Below, in pieces: positions 12,981 through 25,581 of a DNA stretch of 64,000 nucleotides. Position 1 is the stretch's first letter. Each line of letters opens with the position of its first letter. This DNA is from Astrocystis sublimbata. Lineage: Eukaryota; Ascomycota; Sordariomycetes; Xylariales; Xylariaceae. Made by a program: the position numbers and the translations under genes. The notes under the pieces were generated by a model. It did not search any database and had not been told where the DNA came from. It saw only the letters and a list, made by a program, of their open reading frames with translations. The stretch spans positions 54,763-118,762 of the forward strand of contig JAJNNY010000088.1 of assembly GCA_022453515.1 (NCBI GenBank). Reading direction: 5' to 3'.

Positions 12981-15518
12981 CGCAAACTCTCCAGTTAACT
13001 ACTATATGAAGCTGTTCGCAGAAAGGCAGACTCCGACAACGCCAGAACAGGCTGGATTTTGAGCAATTGCGTGCGCATTGCTGAGGGGCTATCTGATACT
13101 ATTATAACTTATATATAACCGGCGCCACTCACACTGCGACGGTCGCCCATGTTTCAACACTAAAACCCTAGCTGCATGCCCTTCATCCTGGGAACTGTTC
13201 TGGGCTCTCCGTCGAGCAGCGCCATACATGGAGAACCATGCCGCATGCCTTGGTGTATGTATCCAAGCATGCAATGGCCTATGCATGTTGCCCGATGCTG
13301 TAATCGTACAGACGTGCTGCAGTCGCCCCCATGCCATGGCATGACCAGGATATGGCTAAGTATTGCGTGTTTGGGATGGGAACTGTGTGGGTTACCGAAC
13401 GCCTATCTCACGAGCGACCCTCTGCTGCGACTTAATGCGGTACGTGTCTATATCCAAGACTGGGGGTAACATGCTATAATGGTCGATGGCCTGAGATAGA
13501 GCACCCAAGACGGCCTTGATGACCGTGCCAAGCAAGATGCTAACTCGACTATTGTCGCAATAGCAGTTGCGGTGGGGGATTACCCAGCTCACCCGTGTTA
13601 TATGGACGAAATTGACAAATCCCCAGACTCTATTGGGTCAATTGGCTTTGTACGTGCTCCACTACTTGTGTCTTCCTCAGCGAAGGGAGGCGGGATGACG
13701 ATAGGAGACACGGCTCATGTGATATTGCACTTTGCACTTGGCTTGGGTTCAAGAAATTGGAGGAGAAGAAACACAAAAAGCCTCTTACATGGGATCCAAA
13801 ATCAGGCCAGGAGTCCAGGACTGATTAGTAGCTAGGTATCGATCCCAGTCAATCAGGAACTCCCCGTCTTCCCCCCTACTCCACATTCGAATGCATACTA
13901 CCAACGCGTATATTTAAAACTGTCTAGCCATTGGACGATGCTACCATGTAAATCGGTCGGCTAGGCGCCTCTCATATAACATACTAGTAGATGTATACAC
14001 GCATACTGGCGAAAATCATAAGATGTTGGCATATTGCAGCTATCATGTTGGTCGATGGTCCCTGATGCCATCCATCATCACCCCTGCCAGGCAGGATTTC
14101 AGAAGGATGACAAGATCTGGCTACTACTTTAGACCAGGACAGACCAAAACTTGGCACAACGGGCTGGGACGTGCGACTTGTGGGGTAGACGATCCATAGC
14201 TTTTCGCCGATGCCTGCCTTGTCTGCGCCGATGCGCGAACTCGGCTCGATTATCGAATCCGCTTCGTCTGTATCGGGCAACGGGGCATCGTAGCGGACAA
14301 TCTCATCTGGCGCGCGCGCACGTCCTGCCGTACAGTATGCGAAAAGCCTCCTAATTATGGCGCAAAATGCCTGGGTAGTGTTACACTCGACGTCAATTGA
14401 TCCTACGCAGGGGTGGCGGAATGGGGTAAATTAACTTGCTGTAACCTATCTTGCCAATTGACAATGACAATGACATTGGCAAGGGCAAAATGCTACCTAG
14501 ATATTCCGAACGTGCCGGTACTGCCCTTCAATGATGTGATACGAGTACACAATAACACAGAGCATAGCCACACACTTCGTCACGTGTAGTGCTGTGTGTG
14601 AGATGCGCTTTCAAGTTTCAACTACCTCATGTACGACATCCTAACATAATATAAGCAGATATATCGAATCAGAGCCTCGGCCGGGGATTCCGATATGCAG
14701 GCTGCCGGCGCCACCGCCGTGAACCGTTCAGATGCTGCAACCGGCCGGTGTTGGCTGCAACACCTCGGATACCTCCTGTTTAATATGCACTTGGACACGG
14801 ATGCCCCGGGTGGAATTCAATATGTTATGCACCCTGGATATCCCGATATCCTCATTCGAACTTGCTGTGCAAAGTACGGATGTCTTAGCTACCAACGTAC
14901 TTCGACTGCCAACACCTCATGCTATCTACTCCACGAATGGTTCTGGAGGGATAAGAAAATCCACAGTCCTGAATGACCTGCATCTTAGTAGTCCAGTGAT
15001 CGCAATGAGTACAAGTGATTGGACCGAACTCAAGTTGGCAACTTCCCGCGAGAGCTGCAAATTCACCATCGTGTGGCAAGGCTGACTGCAGATAGGCTAT
15101 CATTTTATAGAAGCCTGGGTACAACATACACGCTCCCACTGCTCAATCAGACTCATGAAGTGATTCAGCTTCTTCGCGGCACGCCAATGTGAGACTAGAT
15201 ATTCAGTCATGTGGCAACCATGAAGCTGGGGACGTTAAATTATGATTTCTTTGTATGCAAGAAGCCTCTCATGTCTCACGTTATTTGGATGTCTTACAAA
15301 TAGCAACGTCGAATACAAGCTCCCCTTGTATACTAAGGAGGATTGAGGTAGGAGTTTGACGTCATGGTTACAGAACATATCGAAATCCAGGATTATCCAG
15401 TTCGGTCACATCCTTTCAACGTACGTTAGCGAGATGAGCATTGGTCATTGCCATCCATCGAAGGTCACCGCAGATGCGCACCACATGACGCGGAGTGAGC
15501 TGTCATAATCGACACGTG
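12981..15518. other. long intergenic region, no gene seen
   Basis: About 2.5 kb between the P450 start and the end of the permease. I searched both strands for domains and found none; open frames are below 130 codons and overlap. The stretch is not conspicuously RIP-mutated. Confidence 0.5.
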
Positions 15519-18238
15519 CTACAGTCCATCCTGAAGTCAGAGACGAGACGAGATGAGCCACGTACCTGCATCCCTTGTTCAATCGCCTCCTGCTCTTTCT
15601 CGGGCGTCAAGTTTGACCCAGAAACAGCCGCCTCTCGGTCCCGTTTCTTGTTGACGGTCGACATGTAGATGTACAATACGATGACCATGAGGGTCTTGAC
15701 GGAGTAACCTATGAGGATGCTGTACTTCGTTAGTCGATCATACCCAAAACCAGGAGTCACTTCGGCACCTTGGCCAAGACATGTGATACTACTTACGCGA
15801 TATCTGTGACACCAAAGACGGTGATCAGTCTGAGTTCGAGGCTACTATGAAATATCACGACCATCTCATGAGTTTTGACAATGAGTGATTATGATCCAAC
15901 TCACTGCGAAAGTCAGTCCAACTGTTGTCCGCTATGAAGAGATAGAGTATGACGCTTGGGATAGAAGTTATGCTCACCACGCAGACGTATACAGAGGAGC
16001 TTCTGTCTCAATAAATGTTTGGGGTCCGATGATCTACTTTCACTTCAGCTGGCTTCCATGATGGTTACAGCCTCGAGCGATCCAGGGTAAATGCATACTG
16101 TCAAACGTCAGCATTCTTTGTCCACCCTGTACACTGTACTACGAAACAGCATGTCTCAATCCGAGGGAGACAACACTTACCATTACCCACGCAATATCCC
16201 ACAAAGAGAATGGCGCCCGTCAGTTGCTTCTTGGTATACCCGGCCACGTTGCTGCTCACCATTGTGAGACTCATGCTGAAACCTACAGATTGGAAGGAAC
16301 ATAGCCAGAGTGCCACGAGACGCCCCCATCTATTCTCTGTACCGTCGGCCCCGACTGGCAGTCCCACGAGGGCAGCGCCAGCGGCGACGCATACTAAGTT
16401 GCCTGCTAGCATGACGACGCATCGCATATTGGCGAATCTTGAGCCGATGTACCCTGAGGCGAGAAGAGACACGACTTGGACTGGATTGCATGACAGATCA
16501 ATGGTTTTGCCTCGGGAAATGAGTTGGTTTCCGTCGTCACCCACGATGACATGGAAGTTGGAGTAATGACATTATTTCACTTACTGACGTTGCCTGGTAT
16601 TTGCATGTACTGCGTCTGAAGAACGTCGAATCCGAAGGTTTGGAGGATGATGGATATGAACTGATCGCTAAATGTTACCAAGCTGCGAGTAGTTACTGTA
16701 GCAGACTATGAACATACAGTCGATTGCGCAGCATTCGGGATCTAGCCCTCAAAAATTCATTATTAGCGAGCCGCATATGCCGTAAAAGACGAATGTATAA
16801 CGCAACAGACGAGACAGAGGCCAATTCGATGTTTGTTGAATATCGATACTGTAATATGTTAATTAATCATCTTACCTGAGCCGCAACAGACATGACGAAG
16901 AGAATCCACGTCTTCGGATCCCGGAAGCACTGCCACATCTGGTACTTCTTGAAATGGTGATTCTTCACACCCTGCCGATTCTGCGCTACGCGTTCCACGG
17001 CCACGACTTTCTGATGCGGATTAAGGAAGCGCGCCGTCGTGGGCAGATCAGGCATGAAGACGAGGAAAACGACGCCCCAAGCTAGGCTGACTGATCCGAA
17101 GATGAGGAAGACGTACTGCCATGGAGGCAGTCCCGTAGTGATGTGGCCAACGGCGTATCCCAGCACTAGAATTTCTAGCGTCAGCTTTGGCTGAAACACA
17201 TTTGTAAAAGGTCTTCGAGGCTTTCGGTTGGCTTCTCAGCCCGGAAGGAGAAAGCCAGATCGGGTGAAACCCACTGAATCACGAGGGAATGAATCCGATA
17301 CTTAGTAGAAGAATGGCCGAACTCACATCCGCCAAATATGCCAGCAACGCCGTTCATGCTGTAATAACTCACCATCCGCATGGGCTGCTCGTCCGCGCGG
17401 TACCACAGAGACAGGCACAGCACGAAGCCGGGGTTTACGACGGATTCGAAGACGCCCAGCAGGAACCGGTTGGCCGCTATCCCGGCGAAGTTCGTACAGG
17501 CCGGGGTCGTGATTGTCAGGAGACCCCAGGCTTTATTCGATGATCATTTGAGTCAGTTATGGTGCCGTTATGGAGACAATTCGTAGGTAGTTATGAAAAC
17601 ATGAAAAGAAAAAACAGGAAAGGTAATGCAGGTCTGGCGAAGCTTACCGAGGACCGTGTACCCGATGACTTTGCCGAGAGGCAGTCGCTGGATCGCGTAG
17701 CCGGCCACAGGCTGTGCTACGAGGTAGCCGATGTAGAAGAGGGAGGTCAGCCATGAGTATTGCTGCCCTTGCAGGTTCGTCCCTTTTTGTAAGCCGAAGA
17801 CTGCGAATATCAGGGTTAGTTGTTGTCATGATATATATATTTTTCTTCTCTTGCGATAAACCTAGAAAACTCCAGAGCTCATCACTGGCCAAGTGACAAT
17901 TAATCTCTATTCTCAGTGGCAGGCACTATGACGGAGATAAAAAGAAGATATTTATTTGGCTATCACGCACCGCTCGCCGAGTTGATGCTCGTCTTATCCA
18001 GGTACTGCAGCAGGTATGTCCCCATGAGCAGGGGCAGGATGTGCGTGTCTATCTTGCGCAGAACCTGACGAGCCTCGACCGGGTCCAAGTCTTGACCATC
18101 TTGCTGCTTGTATGTGTTGTATGTCTCATCCAAGTTCTTTGATGAGATGTGTGTTTTCTCTGGAAGATATGGATCGGAGGCTTGGTCTTGCTGAGCACTG
18201 GTCGCGATCTCGACCTCGGCGGCTGGCTTATCACCCAT
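15519..18238 (-). CDS. MFS anion:cation symporter (allantoate permease-like)
   Basis: Plasma-membrane 12-TM transporter of the Dal5/ACS group, which moves organic anions such as allantoate, ureidosuccinate or vitamins; substrate not predictable. Exons as read: 17971-18238, 17648-17800, 17327-17530, 16876-17165, 16718-16741, 16585-16660, 16191-16480, 15978-16033, 15797-15844, 15566-15719, 15519-15530 (about 524 aa). Family marks: KIDTHILPLLMGTYLLQYLDK near TM1, YSWLTSLFYIGYLVAQP, NRFLLGVFES, RADEQPMRM and IIGPQTFIETEAP. The N-terminal 60 residues are cytosolic. One junction is doubtful: a consensus donor at 16180 would be out of frame, so a weaker donor at 16190 is used, losing three residues (VGN) of a conserved loop. 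The last 4-codon exon is also tentative. Confidence 0.82.
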
Positions 18239-19006
18239 TTCGAGCACCGAGACACTAGAATTACACGATGGCGAAATGGTTTTGATTAATTGGGAAAGTG
18301 AAGCTACACGATCATCTGCAATTATGAATAACGGGAGTTGTAAAGTCAATTCGATTTAGCATCTGAAGTAGTGGTGGTATAGATGACCTCGTTTTTAATA
18401 AGCAACTACCGCTACCTCGCTTAGGCTTTCCCATGACCGCAACATGCAGCACATAAATATAAATAAATACTCATATCTGATCCGTATGCTGGGTAAGGTT
18501 GGCATTCGCAATACCCCAACCCAATGATGTGATTCACACACCGGGGTCTCGAGGGTCTTACATGCGGGGTGAGGCACTTGGAGATCGCGACCCCGGGCTT
18601 TCGAGTAGCTACTAGCTACTCTCGTTGGCTGGACGGCATCTTGGTAGATAGATTAGAGGGTGACATTGCCCGCCGAGGGTTGACCCATTGTTTTCTATAT
18701 CTTGCATGATCCAGCCCAGCTCTCGGAGATAACCAGGTGGGACAGGTGTTGTGAGTTCCTAAGTACTCAGCTTCGCAGTAAATAGATACGTGCTATGGAC
18801 GGGACAGATTTTCCAAGCGCGATCTTGAGAGGGGGGAAGACTGGCTGGCGTGTTGGGAAAATCTCCATGTTTTACATATTATGGGCTATGTGCTATATGG
18901 CAAACGATCTCTTGTCCCGAAAAGAGATGCGTTCGCCCGGGTATATAGATATGGACAATATTGTAGTGCTAGAAAGGGGACTCATATACACAGCATTATG
19001 AAAGCC
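18239..19006. other. intergenic, no gene seen
   Basis: Upstream region of the permease and 3' region of the fluoride exporter. No supported gene or repeat. Confidence 0.6.
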
Positions 19007-20707
19007 TCAATGCACACACCTCAACTCCCCAAACCCATCACTCCACCTCAAACCCCCCATAATCGCAATCAATATCACCAGCGACGAAACCACACTGGCG
19101 CCGCCATACACATACGCCCTACGGCCCGACAAGACCTTCATCTCCAGCACCCACGTCGACACCGTAGTCAAGCATCCGCAGAACCCGTCCTCGACGCCTT
19201 GCAATACCTGGCATCCGACAACGCCCCCTATGGGAACATGAGCAATATCCCACGCCAGGCCCAGGATGGCCGTGCCGGATGTATTCACGAGAAAAGTCCC
19301 CAGCGGAAACCGCGCTAGCCGGCTGTTGAAGCGCGCTGAGGCGTAGAAACGCACAAGACACCCTAACGGCGCGAACACGAGCGCGAAGAGCGCGCGGGCG
19401 CGCCAGAATTCAGAGGCGCCGGGCGCGCTATATCGGTCTGGTGGGAGGATGGAGAGGATCACGGCGCCGAGCCATGAGCCCCATGCTAGGAAGGCCGCGA
19501 GAGGGTCGATAATCCGCCGACATAGCCTGTACGGGATCGATGGCGTCCAGGGCGCCAGGGCGTCGGCTAGGTGGGCACCGACGTGGAAGCCGGATATGGA
19601 GAGGGAGATGGTGCCGATGGTCACGGCGAGCAGAGCTAGAAACGAATAGCCTCCGTTCCGAGGCACGGCGGCGATGCCCCCCGGCCCGGGGAGGTCGTTC
19701 GATAGGGCGAGGAAGATGTCCCGGATGAACGAGGAAAAGGAGGTAAAGGAGCCGCAGAAGCCGGTCGCTAGCCCGATGTACAAGGGAATTGTCTTCTTCA
19801 CGGCCAGGTGCGCCTTTTTCGCGGCAGCTATGTCCTCGGTGATATCCTTCTGGTCAGGGGATCCGGCTTCTTCGTCGTTTTTCTTCAGCTGCGCGAGTTG
19901 TTGGGTGGAAGTTTCAGTGCTGCTGCTGCTGCCCCCACCTTCATGACGGAATAACGCGCGGTCTTCAGTCAAGAAGCCGATTACCAAGGTCCCGGCGAAG
20001 TTGGGCCACACGGAGCTGAAGGAGATCGGTGCCCCTGGGTAGGAGGTGAGAGCTTGCAGGCCGAGACGGGCTAGGGTGCCGAATATGGCGAATAGCACGA
20101 GATAAGAGACAGTGTAGAATTCGGTGAGCCGCTTGGAGTTCGCCGTAGCATTGGGCGGCTTGCTCGGAGCATTGCGCCCCCCCTGTTGCCTCGTGGCCGG
20201 TGAGCTGCTACTCTGTTGAACATCGTGCTGGTGAGACGGCAGACGAGATTCCAATCTTTCGACGGAACCGCTGTCAAGATTGGCCAGCTCGTTCCGGTCT
20301 TGTATGTCTTCCACATCCCCGACTTCTGGTAAGTTCAAATATGAGACTGGGGCATCATAGTCGTCGGATCCCGTTTCTCTCAGTTGTCGTTCGGTAGGTG
20401 AGGCTCTTGGTGTGCTCTCATGATGAGATCGCACATGAGATGCCAGATTTTCGGCGGCATCACCATCGAGATCGGACAATTCGTTCCGGTCCTGTATATC
20501 TTCGACGTCCGCAACTTCAGGCAGATTACCATATGAATCCGGGGCCTCGTATTCATCAGATCCAATCCTCGGTAGATCGCGGACTTGTGCGGATGGCGGA
20601 TGCGCAGGCTCTCCGGCGTCGTCTTGGCGCTGTGAGCAAGTGGCGTCCGGGCCAGATGAGGCCCCGGGAGGTTTCCTTGGCCCGGCGGGGCTGGCAGAAG
20701 AACCCAT
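19007..20707 (-). CDS. FEX1: two-domain fluoride exporter (CrcB/FEX)
   Basis: Plasma-membrane fluoride channel that keeps cytosolic fluoride low. Intronless, 566 aa. Eukaryotic FEX proteins fuse two inverted CrcB units; both are visible. Unit 1 starts about 180 with GTLARLGLQAL, NFAGTLVIGFL and GFCGSFTSFSSF. Unit 2 has PLGCLVRFYASARFN, GTFLVNTSGTAILG and GFCGCLTTVSTWVLEM. The paired Asn-containing and Phe/Thr-rich motifs match the pore-lining elements of the family. The N-terminal 180 residues are a hydrophilic acidic extension carrying a tandem duplication: residues about 50-95 and 114-160 share the D-Y-AP-SY-NLPEV-DVEDIQDRNEL core. First ATG of the frame used. Confidence 0.93.
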   Translation of the reverse strand: MGSSASPAGPRKPPGASSGPDATCSQRQDDAGEPAHPPSAQVRDLPRIGSDEYEAPDSYGNLPEVADVEDIQDRNELSDLDGDAAENLASHVRSHHESTPRASPTERQLRETGSDDYDAPVSYLNLPEVGDVEDIQDRNELANLDSGSVERLESRLPSHQHDVQQSSSSPATRQQGGRNAPSKPPNATANSKRLTEFYTVSYLVLFAIFGTLARLGLQALTSYPGAPISFSSVWPNFAGTLVIGFLTEDRALFRHEGGGSSSSTETSTQQLAQLKKNDEEAGSPDQKDITEDIAAAKKAHLAVKKTIPLYIGLATGFCGSFTSFSSFIRDIFLALSNDLPGPGGIAAVPRNGGYSFLALLAVTIGTISLSISGFHVGAHLADALAPWTPSIPYRLCRRIIDPLAAFLAWGSWLGAVILSILPPDRYSAPGASEFWRARALFALVFAPLGCLVRFYASARFNSRLARFPLGTFLVNTSGTAILGLAWDIAHVPIGGVVGCQVLQGVEDGFCGCLTTVSTWVLEMKVLSGRRAYVYGGASVVSSLVILIAIMGGLRWSDGFGELRCVH

Positions 20708-21572
20708 CACAAGCAGACTTCACGAGCAATGAGATATCTCATTAACTCATTTTCAAGCTCTCTGCTGTTCGATCTCTGCCACCACTCTCTCTCTCCTTCG
20801 GCTGATGGCTCGCAGAGTATGGTCAGACGCCCGTCGTAGAGTTTTGTGCGATGTTCGGAATTCTGGTTTTTTTTTTCTTTCCTGATTTATACGTCGGGAT
20901 AGCGTAAATCAGTTCGATGGGATGGAATAGGTAAGTAGGTATCTTGCATCATTTGCGCATAACCATGCAGCCATCAACCTTGAAGAGTCATATCGCAAGT
21001 GACAACATTCCCGCAGAACGTTGGACGGTTCGTCATAATTGTTGATTAGAGCTATCGGAGCTAAACCGGATATAGCAAGCGACTCAACCGCTGCAGTGCG
21101 CTACTCATGCACCTCTAGGCGTTAGCTTCAGTGCTTATCAATGTCCAGTGGATAAGTGCATGGCGGGGAGCACCTAGCTCCAGTCAGCTCGCCAGCTCTG
21201 CCCGAATGCAGCCGCGTCGCGGGGCATTCCCCGCCATCCGCCCATCGGGAGCAATACACGTTCCAACACGCACGTCGTGATGGGGACGGACCGCTGTATT
21301 GATCTATCCGTCTACCTATTGGTCCCTGAAGTAGGAAGGAAACATACACGGATAAACACATGGTAACGTCGTATATGCCCATTTTTGTTTCCTTGTTACT
21401 CTCTGATATACTCCTTGGCTTTTTATCTTATCATCTGTCTGAATCATCTGTCTAACAGCCCCGGTGGTTGACTTACATCTTGTTGACAATCGCACTCCTA
21501 TTTGAATAGTTCTGGACGTCATCTACCTACCTACATAGATTCAAGTTAGGCACCTGAAATTCGAGATCAACA
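20708..21572. other. divergent promoter region FEX1/FUR1
   Basis: About 865 bases between two divergently read genes, so it should contain both promoters. A poly-T tract is at about 20868. No specific regulatory site is called with confidence. Confidence 0.5.
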
Positions 21573-22447
21573 ATGTCGCTGCCGCCCAATGTCCACGTGT
21601 CCAATCACCCTTGCCTTGTTTCCAAGCTTAGTCGGCTCAGGTCCGAGGGCACCGAAGCTCGCGAAGTCAAGTCGCTCGTCCATGACATTGCACTAATCAT
21701 CGGCTGTGAGGCCTTCGCTTCCGCTCTGACTGTAGTTGATGGGCCCAAGGTATGGCTTTTTCCATTCCGATCCCAATCCAGCTGCTTGCTCTTGTCCCCA
21801 TCTGTTATAGGCTATTGTGTATGTGTACTAAATGCGGAACCTTGGACAGGGCCAAACACCCATCGGATTCGAATACACAACAAAGTCCACCGAGCCGAGC
21901 AAGCTATCCATCGTGCCCATATTACGATCTGGCCTAGGCATGGTCGACGGTCCGTTTGATTTTCATCCCCCCCTTTCCTCTGATCTGCCTTGTACGGCGG
22001 TGCCCAGCCAACCCCGCGCTGACGTGTGACGGAATCACAGCCGTGCAAACACTCCTCCCAAACCCCGTCCCTGTGCACCATCTCGGCCTTTACCGCGAGC
22101 CGAGCACCCTCGAGCCCGTCGAGTACTATAACAACCTGCCCAACCACATTGCGTCTGGCCGGCCTGGCGCCGAGGCCTCCAGCTTGGCCATCGTTGTGGA
22201 CCCTGTCATAGCGACCGGTGGTACTTGTGTAGCGGCCATCCAGACTTTGAGGGAATGGGGCGTCAAGAAGATTGTGGTGCTAGCCGTGATCGGTGCTGAG
22301 GAGGGTGTGAACCGCGCTGCGGCAGAGTGGCCCGAGGCGGTGGAGATCTGGGTAGCGGGCGTTGACAGCGAGCTGACGTCTTCGGGAATGATCAAGCCTG
22401 GTGTTGGGGATATCGGCGATCGCATCTTCCTCACCATCGGCAAATAG
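21573..22447 (+). CDS. FUR1: uracil phosphoribosyltransferase
   Basis: Pyrimidine salvage: uracil + PRPP to UMP + PPi, cytosolic. Also the enzyme through which 5-fluorouracil is activated in fungi. Three exons: 21573-21749, 21850-21949, 22041-22447; 227 aa in frame, usual length. Motifs: GFEYTTKSTEPSKLSIVPIL, RSGLGMVDAVQTLLPNPVPVH-type segment across the second junction, YYNNLP, the PRPP-binding loop VVDPVIATGGTC, and the C-terminal uracil-binding GVGDIGDRIF. The second intron donor is GTCCGT, a little off consensus, but the join restores MVDAV. Its stop lies only 114 bases from the stop of the convergent ligase IV gene. Confidence 0.93.
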
Positions 22448-22561
22448 ATCGATCATCTTGAAGTCGCTGATGCGGGATGGCAGATTATGAGAACGTATTG
22501 TTCCCGCCTTCTGCTCAAATTGGTATTCAAGTAGTAATTCAGGTGTTGTTCATCAAAGCCC

Positions 22562-25500
22562 CTATAACGGCGCAAATCGTTCCTCGTCCACTATCGTTCG
22601 ATTCTTCCAGCACTCATCCACCCATTGTTGCGAGACTACCCGTGGTATACGACGTCGTGAGCTGATCGCGGACCGTGCTTCGGCCGCGGTTTCCATTTCC
22701 TCGGCTTCTGTCTTGCTCATGATGACGACGTGTGTGATCGCTAGGTCGTCGATATCATCTACTAGAATGCCACCTCCAAAGCGGATCCTGTTCTTTACCT
22801 GCGATAGCTGGGTCGGTGGTACAGCATCGATCCCAGCAAAGTAGACAAGCATGCTCCTGAACATGTTGCTTCGCATCTCACCCAGGTCGTGGTTGTGTTC
22901 AGCCAGTTGCTGTAGAAAACTCCCCTTGTTAAATGGTTCATCCACAATCTCTTTCTTCGGCATATCCTGCAATAGTTGCCTGAGCTCCTGGACATCCAGG
23001 TCCCGTGCATAGCTGTCACCAAACTCATCGGTATTCTCCTCAGCGGCAATTTGCGTCGCTTCACAGGCGTGGAATAGATGTCCCGTTTCATAAGGGAGAA
23101 GGCAGCCTCGGGTCCCCTGAGCGACACAATCAAATACCCATTTCGGCCTGATGATGTCCACTTCACCTGCCTTGATCATGCTGGCGACCTTAACGACTTT
23201 CTTTTCTGCCACTAGGATCATGTCGGTGCCGGGAGCGGCTCGCTGCGATATCTTGCCACCGTTCTCTTTGATGAGCGTTTCGATTTGCCCCTTGGATTGT
23301 TTCTTGGGTTGCGTGCAGTCCGTGAGTACGCAGAACTCAAGACCTTCGAAGACCTTCGACCTAGGCTCATCAAAGAGGACAGGTTCCGAATCTTGACCGG
23401 CGATGACAATCTCTTTCCTGGCTCTCTTGGTCACACGTTGGCGCTTCTGCTCCATCTTAAACTCCTTCTCCTTTTTGCCTTTTGCTATCAACTCCTCGAA
23501 CTCTTCATAGTCCAAGGACTGATCCCAGTTCCGATCGAAGCGACGGTCTTTGAATCGTGGGAATCGAAGGGTCAGCCTACTCGCAAAGGATTTCGTCTCC
23601 TCAGCACTCGCCGCTTTGACACTGATAACGACAGATTCGCTTGGGCGAATCCACACGTCAGGTCGCTCATACTGGTACTTCTCTCCTCCACCTAGCTGGA
23701 TGTACTTGCTCGGTGGCTTCTTGGGGTCCCAATCGTTCCACTTGCCCTCTGTGTGCTGCTGAATCACGGCGTAGTCCTCGACAGCGAAGCCGCCGCCGAC
23801 TTTTATGAAGCTGTAGCATTTCTCTGGGTGTGCACCGGCCTTGATATCGCTCTCGGTCACCCGGAGACCACACATAAAAGACGACAGTCTACCGCCACGA
23901 CGTCCTGATCCGTAGTATCCGCCTATGATAACAACGTCGACGTTTTCACCGAAGCCGTCCATGTAATCCGGCTTCACTTTGACCCAGTCAGGAGGGCGCC
24001 CACCAACAGTATACAGAGAACGCGGATTCTTGACCACGAGGCCTTCTGCAGCATCTGACACAATCTTGCGAAGTATAGGATCTATGTCTTCAGGTTTCGA
24101 AGTGGCGACATATTCGTGTATCTCGAGTCGATGAGGTTCGCCGGGGACAGCCTTGGCGAGCGCATTGCGCCTGTCCCTGAGAGTGTACTGCGTCAGGGGC
24201 TGGTCGTTCAGGAATACAATATCAAAGACGCGGAAGACGGGGCGGGGCGCATCTTTTGCATATGGGTTCCAAACGCCGCTCTCGATAGCAGCGCCTTTCA
24301 GAGTTCCAAACTTCAAGACCTTCTGGAGCAGGGGATCCCACACGATCATCTCGCCATCGAGAATGATGTTGCGCACGCCTGGTGCAAAGGCGTCCTTTAG
24401 ATGGCGTGTTAACGAGGAATTTACTTCATCATACAATCCCTTTCCGTACAAGTAGGTATAGTCTTTGGTATTTCTCGACCAGAAACGAAACCTCTTGCCG
24501 CCAGGAAGGCTATCGTCCTCGAGCATGTGCAGCTGCATGCGCTCACCGTCCATCTTTTCCTCGACCCAGAATTCCACATCCCCAGCATTATTCGCGTCTC
24601 GGGTCGACGAGTTCAGCTTCTCGACCATCTTGTCGAACGACGTGGCCATCTCATGACAGGCTAGCTGGGGCTGGAAACACTGCATCAAAGATACACCGGT
24701 CTGCTCGTCGGTCAGGCGGACGCTGGTGTCGTACAGCTCCCAACACACTCTCCGAAGACTCGAGGAGACATTGATGAGGTGCTGCGCGTCGGGGTGCCAC
24801 AGGTCGAATATAGTCCTCTCGGTGGCGCCAATCCTCATCTGCTTGAGTATGATGCGGATAAGCCACTTGAGCTCCTCGGCGTTCATGCGCTGGTAGAAGG
24901 TCTCAAAAATAGGCAGCTGCGCCTTCTCACCAGAAGCGGCCGAGAGCTTGTCCAACATCTCGTTGACGTCGGCGATGCGCATGTCGCCAGGGTCTACGCG
25001 CATGGGCCTCTTGGACAAGACGTTGTAGCAACGGTCGACGAAGTCGCCAGCGGTGTGGGACTGGTCCGGGCGCTTCCATTTCAACATACTCTGGGCATCA
25101 TCGGAGTGCCTGTCGAGTTTCATCAGTTTGATCAGAAGCCGAGCGACCGCGGTTTCCTTGAGACCGTAGATGCCCCTCTCACGGTCGGAGGTGGGCAGAA
25201 TCAGGCGCAAGGCGGGGAAGAAGTCGTTGCCGACCTCATGGCGCCACCTGGAGACGAAGCGGTCAATAACACGACGACGATTCTCGTGTGGCGAAGGCTT
25301 GGAAGTGCCACGCGCCCTTCGGGCTGCCTGGGATCTGTTGGAGATCAAAGGATCGAAGAGGCCCTTGTATAGGTCGGCGAAGAAGAGGGTCTTGCCATGG
25401 TTCTTGGGTCTGTTGGGGTATCTGACGCTGGGTGAGCGAAAGTTCTCTGCAGATGGGAAAGGTTATGGTGAGAGGCATACTTCTCGTCGAGTGACTGGAT

Positions 25501-25581
25501 GGTATCATCGCCGGTGAGATACTGACGCTCCTCTTCATCTATTGCGCCTGGGTCACGCTTTGGATTGCGAAGACGGGTCAT
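22562..25581 (-). CDS. LIG4: DNA ligase IV (ATP-dependent, NHEJ)
   Basis: Seals double-strand breaks in non-homologous end joining, with an XRCC4/Lif1-type partner in the nucleus. Two exons, 25481-25581 and 22562-25421 (59-base intron), 986 aa. Order: N-terminal ligase domain (YPNRPKNHGKTLFFADLY..., RIILKQMRIGATERTIF); adenylation domain with active-site Lys about 323 in WVEEKMDGERMQLH; RNTKDYTYLYG; ILDGEMIVWDP; GLVVKNP; WVKVKPDYMDG; OB-fold; then two C-terminal BRCT domains (first with PKWVFDCVAQG, second ending SQQWVDECW). The BRCT pair separates it from ligases I and III. ATG at 25581 has a good context (TACCATGACC); the frame's upstream extension has no ATG. Confidence 0.95.

Noticed and set aside
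10949..18238. Secondary-metabolite cluster formed by the P450 and the permease
   Set aside because: 2.5 kb apart with no core biosynthetic enzyme between or beside them, and neighbours are housekeeping genes.
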